NCBI GenBank assembly: GCA_021844355.1
Contig: JAKBTP010000099.1
Location: forward strand, 1 to 13,547
Length of the DNA: 13,547 nucleotides
Origin: a bacterium
GTDB taxonomy: Bacteria; Chloroflexota; Dormibacteria; Aeolococcales; Bog-877
Direction of reading: 5' to 3'
Shown: positions 7,654-13,196 of the stretch, piece after piece
How the letters are laid out: every line of letters starts with the position of its first letter
Position numbering within the stretch: position 1 is the stretch's first letter
The notes under the pieces: model-generated
Told to the model about the DNA's origin: nothing
The model's input: the letters and a program-made list of their open reading frames with translations, nothing else
Databases searched by the model: none
Position numbers and translations under genes: made by a program

Positions 7654-8603
7654 GCTGCGGACATCCGGCCCTGCTGGCGGCCTTCCCATGCTCGCGCCGC
7701 CTCGCGGACCCAGGCGCCCTCCTCGTCGGCTGCCCGGCGAACCGAGATCCGCTGCAGGTTGCAGGGTCCGTGGCCCCCGACCACTTCGCGGAACTCCTCC
7801 CAGTCGATGGGGCCGAAATCGTAGTGGCCTCGGGTCTCGTTCCAGCCCAGTTCCGGGTCTGGCAGGTCCAGGCCCAGCGCTCGGGCCTGGGGGACTGTCA
7901 TGTCCACGAACCGCTGGCGCAGATCGTCGTTGCTGACCCTCTTGATCTTCCAGGCCATCGACTGGGCCGTGTTGGGGGATTCCGCGTCCGGCGGCCCGAA
8001 CATCATCAGCGCCGGCCACCACCAGCGATTCACCGCGTCCTGGGCCATCTCATGCTGAGCCTCGGTGCCGCGGGAAAGCTCGGCCAGCAACTCGAAGCCC
8101 TGGCGCTGGTGGAAGGACTCCTCCCGGCAGATCCGCACCATGGCCCGTGCGTATGGCCCGTACGAGGTCTTGGTGAGGGCGAGCTGGTTGGTGATGGCGG
8201 CGCCGTCGACCAGCCAGCCGATGGCCCCCACGTCGGCCCAGGTCAGGGTCGGGTAGTTGAAGATGCTGGAGTACTTCTGCCGGCCGGCGAGCAGAAGGTC
8301 GGTGAGCTCCCTTCGCTCCACTCCGAGGGTTTCGGCAGCCGCATACAGGTAGAGACCGTGGCCGGCCTCGTCCTGGACCTTGGCCAAGAGGATGGCCTTG
8401 CGACGCAGGGAGGGCGCACGCGTGATCCAATTTCCCTCAGGTTGCATTCCGATGATCTCGGAGTGGGCGTGCTGAGCGATCTGGCGGATCATGGTGCTCC
8501 GGTAGCGCTCCGGCATCCAGTCGCGGGGCTCCACCGTGCGGTCGGAGTCGATGGCTTCCTGGAAGGCCAGTTCCCTGCTCTCGTCGGAGTAGGTGGGGGG
8601 CAT
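7650..8603 (-). CDS. paaA: Phenylacetyl-CoA 1,2-epoxidase catalytic subunit PaaA
   Basis: A 317-residue diiron oxygenase subunit that converts phenylacetyl-CoA to ring-1,2-epoxyphenylacetyl-CoA with O2 and reducing power from PaaE. Diiron and substrate features are visible: HAHSEIIG (Glu49), KVQDEAGHG (Glu79-x2-His82), and CREESFHQRQGFELL (Glu162-x2-His165). The C-terminal ETRGHYDFGPIDWEEFREVV and GPCNLQR are typical of PaaA. ATG 8603 is firmly chosen by AAAGGAG 5 nt upstream; the frame extends to 8666, but that stretch contains the promoter and operator. It is the first gene of paaABCDE and is divergent from paaR. Confidence 0.97.
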   Translation of the reverse strand: MPPTYSDESRELAFQEAIDSDRTVEPRDWMPERYRSTMIRQIAQHAHSEIIGMQPEGNWITRAPSLRRKAILLAKVQDEAGHGLYLYAAAETLGVERRELTDLLLAGRQKYSSIFNYPTLTWADVGAIGWLVDGAAITNQLALTKTSYGPYARAMVRICREESFHQRQGFELLAELSRGTEAQHEMAQDAVNRWWWPALMMFGPPDAESPNTAQSMAWKIKRVSNDDLRQRFVDMTVPQARALGLDLPDPELGWNETRGHYDFGPIDWEEFREVVGGHGPCNLQRISVRRAADEEGAWVREAARAWEGRQQGRMSAA

Positions 8604-8619
8604 GGCTGCTCCTTTCCCG

Positions 8620-8633
8620 ACCGGTCGTTCGGT
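8620..8633. promoter_or_regulatory. PaaR-type operator, perfect match to ACCGNNCGNNCGGT
   Basis: ACCGGTCGTTCGGT is palindromic outside its two variable dinucleotides. It agrees at every fixed position with the core of the operator described for the TetR-family PaaR of Corynebacterium glutamicum (ACTNACCGNNCGNNCGGTNAGT, recalled from the literature); the outer ACTN/NAGT arms are not conserved here. It lies between the paaA -10 and the paaA ribosome binding site, over the predicted transcription start, which is ideal for repression. Confidence 0.75.
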
Positions 8634-8637
8634 TCCC

Positions 8638-8666
8638 ATTCTGGACCGGGCCGCAGCCCGTGTCAA
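8638..8666 (-). promoter_or_regulatory. Sigma-70-like promoter of paaABCDE
   Basis: On the minus strand TTGACA (8666-8661) is followed after exactly 17 nt by CAGAAT (8643-8638). The predicted start is near 8631, giving a leader of about 28 nt that contains AAAGGAG. The -35 is perfect and the -10 keeps 4 of 6 consensus bases. Confidence 0.75.
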
Positions 8667-8689
8667 TTTGCGGCCGCATACTTGGCGAC

Positions 8690-9337
8690 GTGGCTGACGC
8701 AGTTCGGGGCGCCCAGATCAGGCGACCTCGGTACGACCCGGACCGCCTGCTCGAGGTCGCGGTCCAACAGTTCATCCGCCGTGGCTACGAGGCGACCAGC
8801 ATGGCGCAACTGGGCAAGGCGGCGGGATTGGGCAAGTCCTCCATCTACCACCACTTTCCCAGCAAGGAGGCCATCCTGCATCGGGCTCTGAGCCGGGCCC
8901 TTGATGCTCTCTTCGCCGTCCTCGAGGAGGAGGGGGCGCGCGTGGGGACTCCCGCTGCCCGGTTGGAGCACCTCCTGCGACGCACTGTCGAGGTGCTGGT
9001 CGTGGAGTTGCCGTACGTCACGCTCCTGCTGCGGGTACGCGGGAACTCCAAGACGGAGCTCTGGGCGCTGGAGCGCCGGCGCCACTTCGACCGGGAGGTG
9101 GCGGAGCTGGTGGCGGCGACGGCCAGCACCGGAGCCCTTCGCCAGGGGCTGGATCCGGGATTGGGCGCCCGGCTCCTACTGGGGATGGTGAACTCCATCA
9201 GCGAGTGGTACCGGCCCGGGGGGCCCCAGTCCGCCGCCGACCTGGCCCGCGTGGCAGCCTCAGTGGGACTCAACGGAATATCTGGGGCGGCACGGTCCGG
9301 CGCCGCCAGGCCCGGCGACGCGATGATCGGCCGATGA
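8690..9337 (+). CDS. paaR: TetR-family repressor, probable phenylacetate regulator PaaR
   Basis: A protein of 215 residues. The N-terminal TetR helix-turn-helix runs from about residue 16 to 65 (DRLLEVAVQQFIRRGYEATS, LGKAAGLGKSSIYHHFPSKE, AILHRAL). The C-terminal ligand domain ends with NSISEWYRPGG, as in many acyl-CoA-responsive TetR proteins. It is divergent from paaA, and the operator in between fits PaaR, so the expected effector is phenylacetyl-CoA; that is inference. The start is uncertain: GTG 8690 or GTG 8660, neither with a Shine-Dalgarno. CATACT at 8677-8682 could be a -10 that makes GTG 8690 leaderless. GTG 8660 would touch the paaA -35 box. The gene overlaps upp by ATGA, so the two are co-transcribed. 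Confidence 0.88.
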   Translation: MADAVRGAQIRRPRYDPDRLLEVAVQQFIRRGYEATSMAQLGKAAGLGKSSIYHHFPSKEAILHRALSRALDALFAVLEEEGARVGTPAARLEHLLRRTVEVLVVELPYVTLLLRVRGNSKTELWALERRRHFDREVAELVAATASTGALRQGLDPGLGARLLLGMVNSISEWYRPGGPQSAADLARVAASVGLNGISGAARSGAARPGDAMIGR

Positions 9338-10008
9338 CCGACTGGGTTCATGTTTGCCGCCACCCCACGGTGGCTGATCGCCTCGGCCAACTGCGGGCGG
9401 AGGCGACCTCGCGCTCTCGCTTCCGGGAGCTGGTTGTCGAGGTGTCCGGCTTCCTTGCCTTCGAGGCGCTGGCCGATCTGGAGATCGGGCCGCTCACCGT
9501 CCGGACCCCGGTGGGGGAGGGGGAGTGCCAGGAGATCGTGGAGGCGCCGCTTCTGGTGCCCATCTTGAGGGCCGGGCTGGGCATGGTGCCGGGGGTCCAG
9601 TTGGTGGCTCCGACCTGCGATGTCGCCCATCTGGGGTTGAAGCGGGACGAGACCACCCTGGCCGCCGTCTGCTATCTGGATGGACTGCCCGCCGATCTTT
9701 CCGGCCGGCGGGTGGTAGTCTGCGACCCCATGCTGGCCACCGGGGGCTCGCTCGTCGAGGCGGTGCGATTCGTGGAGAGGCGGAGGGCGGCTCGAGTCCA
9801 GGTCCTGAGCCTCGTGGCCAGCCGACCGGGCCTGGAACGCTTCCATGCCGAGGCCCCGGGGGTGGAGGTCTGGTGCGCTGCTGTGGATCCCACTCTGGAT
9901 GCTCGTGGGTACATCGTCCCCGGGCTGGGGGACGCCGGAGACCGTCTCTTCGGCCCTCCCGGAGATGGTCTGACGTCTGGTGTCCGCGCCTTCCGGTCGG
10001 GCGGCTGA
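9334..10008 (+). CDS. upp: Uracil phosphoribosyltransferase
   Basis: A 224-residue pyrimidine salvage enzyme converting uracil and PRPP to UMP. Signature motifs: VPILRAGLGM (75-84), the PRPP loop VCDPMLATGGSLVEAV (129-144), and GYIVPGLGDAGDRLFG (192-207), the uracil-binding C-terminal segment. It is slightly longer than the usual 208 or so because of a short tail. ATG 9334 overlaps the paaR TGA (ATGA), indicating translational coupling; the same frame is open back to 9205 inside paaR but has no better start there. Pairing of a catabolic repressor with upp has no obvious functional reason and may be operon capture. Confidence 0.95.
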   Translation: MTDWVHVCRHPTVADRLGQLRAEATSRSRFRELVVEVSGFLAFEALADLEIGPLTVRTPVGEGECQEIVEAPLLVPILRAGLGMVPGVQLVAPTCDVAHLGLKRDETTLAAVCYLDGLPADLSGRRVVVCDPMLATGGSLVEAVRFVERRRAARVQVLSLVASRPGLERFHAEAPGVEVWCAAVDPTLDARGYIVPGLGDAGDRLFGPPGDGLTSGVRAFRSGG

Positions 10009-10036
10009 GCGCCTCCGCCAGCAGCTTCTGCTCCCG

Positions 10037-10101
10037 CACAGGGGAAGGCCGCGGTTCCGCGGCCAGTGGCGCTCCCTGTGGGCGACCGGCTCTGGTCGCC
10101 C
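10037..10101. other. Tandem strong hairpins downstream of upp (terminator or structured RNA)
   Basis: The 159-bp gap after upp folds strongly. GGCCGCGG-TT-CCGCGGCC (8-bp arms, 10047-10064) lies inside a wider pair of arms, CACAGGG/CCCTGTG (10037-10043 and 10074-10080). It is followed at once by GGGCGACC/GGTCGCCC (8-bp arms, 6-nt loop, 10080-10101). There is no T-tract. It could end the paaR-upp transcript or form a structured leader for the ATL gene; I recognise no known riboswitch or tRNA. Confidence 0.45.
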
Positions 10102-10167
10102 TGGCGGTCGGTCAGGGTCCCACCCGCCCCGGCGAGCGGAGGGCACGGGACAGGGCAGCCCCGGTGG

Positions 10168-10515
10168 ATGTATGACCACCCCGTGAGTTCCTTCCGTGAG
10201 ATGGTGGTTCGCGTCCTTTCGGAGACCTCGCCGGGCGACGTCCTCAGCTATGGGGACGTGGCCCGCCTCGCCGGCCACCCTGGGGCCGCTCGCGCGGTGG
10301 GGAGGGTCCTGGCCACCTCCAGCGGTCTTCCCTGGTGGCGGGTGGTGACCGCCAGCGGCCGCCTGGTGCCCGGGATGGAGGCAGAGCAGGCCCGGCGGTT
10401 GGAGCAGGAGGTCTGTGGCGGCCTGGAACAGGTCAGGCGGCCGGGGGATGGGGCCGCAGGTCCAGGACCCGCTTGGCCTTCCCCAGGGAACGCTCCAGCA
10501 GGCCGGGCTCGATAA
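10168..10515 (+). CDS. Alkyltransferase-like (ATL) protein, MGMT DNA-binding domain without active-site Cys
   Basis: A 115-residue protein corresponding to the C-terminal DNA-binding domain of O6-methylguanine-DNA methyltransferase: LSYGDVARLAG (26-36, with the flipping Tyr28), AARAVGRVLA (40-49, probable Arg finger) and PWWRVV (55-60). In true MGMT the last motif is PCHRV; here Cys is Trp56, so the protein cannot accept alkyl groups. Such ATL proteins bind O6-alkylguanine and flag it for nucleotide excision repair. The core seems complete by about residue 88; the remaining Gly/Pro/Ala-rich tail runs antisense over the last 83 bp of paaK. ATG 10168 or GTG 10183 could be the start; neither has a good Shine-Dalgarno. 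Confidence 0.82.
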   Translation: MYDHPVSSFREMVVRVLSETSPGDVLSYGDVARLAGHPGAARAVGRVLATSSGLPWWRVVTASGRLVPGMEAEQARRLEQEVCGGLEQVRRPGDGAAGPGPAWPSPGNAPAGRAR

Positions 10516-11752
10516 CGTCGGTTCCCACCGTGACCCCGAGGGCCTGCTTCAAGCGCTCGGAGAGCTCGGCACCCATCCTCTCCCTCCGCTCGGCGCTGGC
10601 CGCCTCCGGCCGAGCCTCCACCCTGACCGTCATCTCGTCCAGCCGTTCAGGGCGGCTCAGCACACAGAGGAAGTGAGGGGAGAGCCCGGGGACCCTCAGG
10701 ATGAGCTCCTCCACCTGGCTTGGGAAGAGGTTGACTCCGCGCAGGATGATCATGTCGTCGGTCCGCCCGCGGATTCGCTCCATGCGCCGCATGGGGCGGG
10801 CGGTCCCCGGCAGCAGTCGGGTCAGGTCCCGGGTGCGGTAGCGGAGCAGCGGCATCGCCTCCTTGGTGAGCGTAGTCAGGACCAGCTCACCCACCTCCCC
10901 GTCCGGCAGGGGGTTGCCGGATACCGGATCCACCACCTCGGGGAGGAAGTGGTCCTCCCACAGGGTCAGGCCGTCCTTGGTCTCCACGCACTCCTGGGCG
11001 ACTCCCGGGCCCATCACCTCGGACAGCCCGTAAATATCCACGGCATGCATATCGGCCCGCTCCTCGATCTCACGCCGCATCTCCTCGGTCCAGGGCTCGG
11101 CGCCAAAGATCCCCACCTTGAGATTGGACTCCCGAGGGTCGATCCCCAGGCGCTCGAACTCGTCGAGGATGACCAGCATGTACGACGGGGTGAGCATGAT
11201 CACATCGGCCTGAAGGTCGCGCAGCAGGGTCACCTGGCGTTCGGTCATCCCTCCAGAAGCCGGCACCACTGTGCATCCCAGCCGCTCGGCACCGTAGTGC
11301 GCTCCCAGCCCACCGGTGAACAGCCCGTAGCCGTAGGCCACGTGAACCAGGTCGCCGGGTCGCCCCCCCGCCGCCCGGATGCTGCGAGCCACCAGGGACG
11401 ACCACGTGTCCAGGTCCCTGCGCGTGTAGGCGACCACCGTCGGCTTGCCGGTGGTGCCGCTGGAGGCGTGGATGCGCCGCAACTGGGAACGGGGGACGGC
11501 GAGCATTCCCAGGGGATAGTTCTGCCGGAGCTGCTCCTTGCCCGTAAAGGGGAGGCGGCGAAGATCCTCCAGCGATTGGATGTCCTCCGGACCGATCCCC
11601 GCATCGCCCAGGACGCGGCTGTAGAAGGGCACATTGCGGTGGGCGTGTGCCACCGTCTCTCGGAGGCGCGTCAGCTGCAGCTCCAGCAACTGCTCCCGGG
11701 GAGCGCGTTCCTCGGGGTCGAGGGTGGAGGGATCCGGGGTTAGGTCCCGCAA
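10433..11752 (-). CDS. paaK: Phenylacetate-CoA ligase
   Basis: A 439-residue AMP-forming adenylating enzyme, the entry step: phenylacetate + CoA + ATP to phenylacetyl-CoA. Motifs in order: RIHASSGTTGKPTVV (P-loop, 93-107), GDLVHVAYGYGLFTGGLG, YGLSEVMGPG (241-250), GELVLTTLTKEAMP, RYRTRD (304-309), GRTDDMIILRGVNLFP (329-344) and the C-terminal catalytic Lys425 in RSLGKAKRV. The whole sequence is typical PaaK. The proposed start TTG 11752 follows the paaI stop after one base, with only a weak Shine-Dalgarno, so coupling to paaI is likely. It is separated from paaABCDE by paaR, upp and the ATL gene, and its 3' end overlaps the convergent ATL gene. Confidence 0.96.
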   Translation of the reverse strand: MRDLTPDPSTLDPEERAPREQLLELQLTRLRETVAHAHRNVPFYSRVLGDAGIGPEDIQSLEDLRRLPFTGKEQLRQNYPLGMLAVPRSQLRRIHASSGTTGKPTVVAYTRRDLDTWSSLVARSIRAAGGRPGDLVHVAYGYGLFTGGLGAHYGAERLGCTVVPASGGMTERQVTLLRDLQADVIMLTPSYMLVILDEFERLGIDPRESNLKVGIFGAEPWTEEMRREIEERADMHAVDIYGLSEVMGPGVAQECVETKDGLTLWEDHFLPEVVDPVSGNPLPDGEVGELVLTTLTKEAMPLLRYRTRDLTRLLPGTARPMRRMERIRGRTDDMIILRGVNLFPSQVEELILRVPGLSPHFLCVLSRPERLDEMTVRVEARPEAASAERRERMGAELSERLKQALGVTVGTDVIEPGLLERSLGKAKRVLDLRPHPPAA

Positions 11753-11753
11753 G

Positions 11754-12215
11754 TCAGTGGGACTCTCGGATGGACCGATCTGCGCCGGGGAGCCTCCGGG
11801 AGCGGCCCCGAAACTCCGCCACCAGTCGCCGACTCGTGGACTCTCGCACCGTCACATCGTAGATGCCACTCCTCCCCTGGACATGGCGCTCGGTGGCGGA
11901 GGCCTCCAGCTCCTCTCCGACCGCGGCCGGGCTCATGAAGTCGACAGTGGCCCCGGCCGCCACGACGGTGCCGCCCCGGGAGTTGGACGCGAAGGCGAAG
12001 GCGGAGTCCGCCAGGGCGAAGATCATGCCGCCGTGACAGATCCCGTGCCCATTGGCCATCTTGGGGGTGACCCTCATGGCGACACGGCTTCTACCAGGTG
12101 CGACCTCGAGCAAAGCCATCCCCAACCACTGGGAGGCCTGATCCTGGTCCCAGAGATCCCCTCCCACCTCCCTCACGAGGGCTGGTGGCCGGGCCTCTGG
12201 GCTACCCTGGTCCAT
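11754..12215 (-). CDS. paaI: Phenylacetyl-CoA-pathway hotdog thioesterase PaaI
   Basis: A 153-residue hotdog-fold thioesterase that hydrolyses CoA thioesters of the pathway, relieving CoA trapping when intermediates accumulate. The PaaI signature NGHGICHGGMIFALADSAFAFASNS (55-79) is present, with catalytic Asp70 and the GHG.CHGG loop; GRSGIYDVTV near residue 114 is also typical. ATG 12215 gives the expected length with no Shine-Dalgarno, but a TACCAT hexamer 7 nt upstream fits a leaderless start. It is followed one base later by paaK, so paaI-paaK form a two-gene unit. Confidence 0.93.
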   Translation of the reverse strand: MDQGSPEARPPALVREVGGDLWDQDQASQWLGMALLEVAPGRSRVAMRVTPKMANGHGICHGGMIFALADSAFAFASNSRGGTVVAAGATVDFMSPAAVGEELEASATERHVQGRSGIYDVTVRESTSRRLVAEFRGRSRRLPGADRSIRESH

Positions 12216-12222
12216 GACAAAT

Positions 12223-12228
12223 ATGGTA
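12223..12228 (-). promoter_or_regulatory. -10 hexamer for leaderless paaI transcript
   Basis: TACCAT (TANNNT type) on the minus strand ends 7 nt before the paaI ATG, so transcription would start at or next to the A of ATG. No Shine-Dalgarno exists in the gap. No clear -35 box is visible. Confidence 0.4.
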
Positions 12229-12234
12229 GACGGA

Positions 12235-12254
12235 GGGCATGCCCGAAGTCGGGC
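12235..12254. repeat. Overlapping palindromes in paaI-SRPBCC intergenic region
   Basis: GGGCATGCCC (perfect 10-bp palindrome, 12235-12244) overlaps GCCCGA-AG-TCGGGC (6-bp arms, 12241-12254). They lie in the 76-bp divergent gap and share the GCCC segment. They could be a regulator site or a small RNA fold. They do not resemble the ACCGNNCGNNCGGT operator at paaA. Confidence 0.3.
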
Positions 12255-12291
12255 CAGGCACCGCTAGCTTGGCTGCCAGGGGCTTTTCCAG

Positions 12292-12780
12292 ATGCAGCAG
12301 TCGTACTCGGTTGCCCGGTCCATCCACGCCACTCCGGCGGCCATCTTCGCCCTGGTGGCCGACGCGGCTCGCCATCCGGACATTGACGGCTCCGGCACTG
12401 TGCGGCGGCTGCGCCCCGGTGCAACCCGGATGCTGTCGCTGGGTGCGGTCTTCGGGATGGAGATGAGGGTCGGGGTGCGCTATTCGATGCGGAACGAGGT
12501 GATCGAGTTCGAGCCCGACCGGCGCATCGCATGGCGGACTACCGTGGCCGGCGCCCTCGGCCGCTGGGTCGGGGGCCGGATCTGGCGCTACGAGCTTGAG
12601 GAGGTCGCCGAAGGGACCACGGTGAGGGAGACCTGGGACATCTCTGCAGACAAACAGCGCTGGGTTCTGGGTCGGTTCGGCACTCCGGCGAGTACCGTGC
12701 GCAACATGGCGAGGACCCTGGAGCGCATAGCCGAACTCACCGAGCCCGGCCAGCCCGAGGTTGAACCAGAGGCGGGATGA
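12292..12780 (+). CDS. SRPBCC (START/polyketide cyclase-like) family protein
   Basis: A 162-residue protein with the alpha/beta helix-grip pattern: SYSVARSIHATPAAIFALVADAARHPDID at the N-terminus, a middle with NEVIEFEPDRRIAWRTT, WRYELEEVAEGTTVRETWDI, and a long amphipathic C-terminal helix (VRNMARTLERIAEL). These proteins bind hydrophobic ligands, but motifs do not reveal which. ATG 12292 has AGGGG about 8-9 nt upstream. It is divergent from paaI; a role in aromatic metabolism is possible by position only. The stop overlaps an ATG (ATGA) of a doubtful downstream frame. Confidence 0.82.
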   Translation: MQQSYSVARSIHATPAAIFALVADAARHPDIDGSGTVRRLRPGATRMLSLGAVFGMEMRVGVRYSMRNEVIEFEPDRRIAWRTTVAGALGRWVGGRIWRYELEEVAEGTTVRETWDISADKQRWVLGRFGTPASTVRNMARTLERIAELTEPGQPEVEPEAG

Positions 12781-13196
12781 CCGGCACAGATCCCCGACGG
12801 GTTGGTTGGCGGTCGCCCTGGGCACGGTCCTTGTTGTGGGCGCCGGACGACTGTGACGCCAGGCCTCGGGGCCGATCGAATCTGGACGCCTTCGTTGGCA
12901 ACCGGCAGGAGTCTGCGACGGGACCACGGTGCCTCTACGGGGCGGAGATGGTCCCCCGACAGGGACCTCGGCGGGTGGCCGTCGCCGTCCAGGTCGGGGA
13001 GCTGGCAGTGTTTCTGCTCCAGGGGCGGGGCCACAGGAGCGGGTGGATGTCGGTGGCGGGAGCCGCAGCGGGAGCGGCTGCCCCCTGGCGCCTGCTGGGG
13101 AGTTGGGGCCGTTCAGCGCTGCACCCTCCACAACCAACCCGGTGTGAAGGTGCGACGCCGGCGGCCAGCCGGCGGCCGACCTTTCAGGCGTCCTAG
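12777..13196 (+). CDS. Doubtful hypothetical frame after SRPBCC gene; region otherwise without a recognisable gene
   Basis: A 139-codon frame begins with ATG overlapping the SRPBCC stop (ATGA) and ends in TAG at 13194, overlapping the stop of the convergent membrane gene. I do not recognise the product: the first 50 residues are Arg/Trp-rich and unlike a normal protein, while the stretch around 12955-13050 (VAVAVQVGELAVFLLQG) looks more protein-like. Another frame over 12800-12856 encodes a clean hydrophobic segment (WLAVALGTVLVVGAG) that ends in TGA. The stretch may be non-coding, a decayed membrane or secreted protein gene, or a novel short gene. Confidence 0.22.
   Translation: MTGTDPRRVGWRSPWARSLLWAPDDCDARPRGRSNLDAFVGNRQESATGPRCLYGAEMVPRQGPRRVAVAVQVGELAVFLLQGRGHRSGWMSVAGAAAGAAAPWRLLGSWGRSALHPPQPTRCEGATPAASRRPTFQAS
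13147..13183. terminator. Long GC hairpin between convergent ends
   Basis: AAGGT/ACCTT outer arms (5 bp) enclose CGCCGGC/GCCGGCG inner arms (7 bp) with a symmetrical 4+4 internal loop and a 5-nt apical loop. It lies 9 bp beyond the stop of the minus-strand membrane gene and downstream of the SRPBCC gene, so it can serve both strands. There is only a TTT on the plus side. Confidence 0.5.

Noticed and set aside
8604..8666. N-terminal extension of paaA to 8666
   Set aside because: The added codons fall on the promoter and operator, and ATG 8603 has a near-perfect AAAGGAG at correct spacing.
7413..8891. Long plus-strand open frame (492 codons) across paaB and paaA
   Set aside because: It crosses paaB, paaA, the paaA promoter/operator and the start of paaR in another frame; the product has no recognisable domain.
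10009..10167. tRNA or known riboswitch in the upp-ATL gap
   Set aside because: The hairpins do not form a cloverleaf and no anticodon arm, T-loop or known aptamer consensus is visible.
8845..10278. Long minus-strand open frame (477 codons) opposite paaR and upp
   Set aside because: It is antisense to two well-recognised genes, its product is Pro/Arg/Gly-rich with no motif, and it is explained by high third-position GC.
12202..13137. Minus-strand open frame (311 codons) through the SRPBCC gene and beyond
   Set aside because: Antisense to the SRPBCC gene for half its length and Pro/Arg-rich elsewhere. It would also overlap the paaI start.
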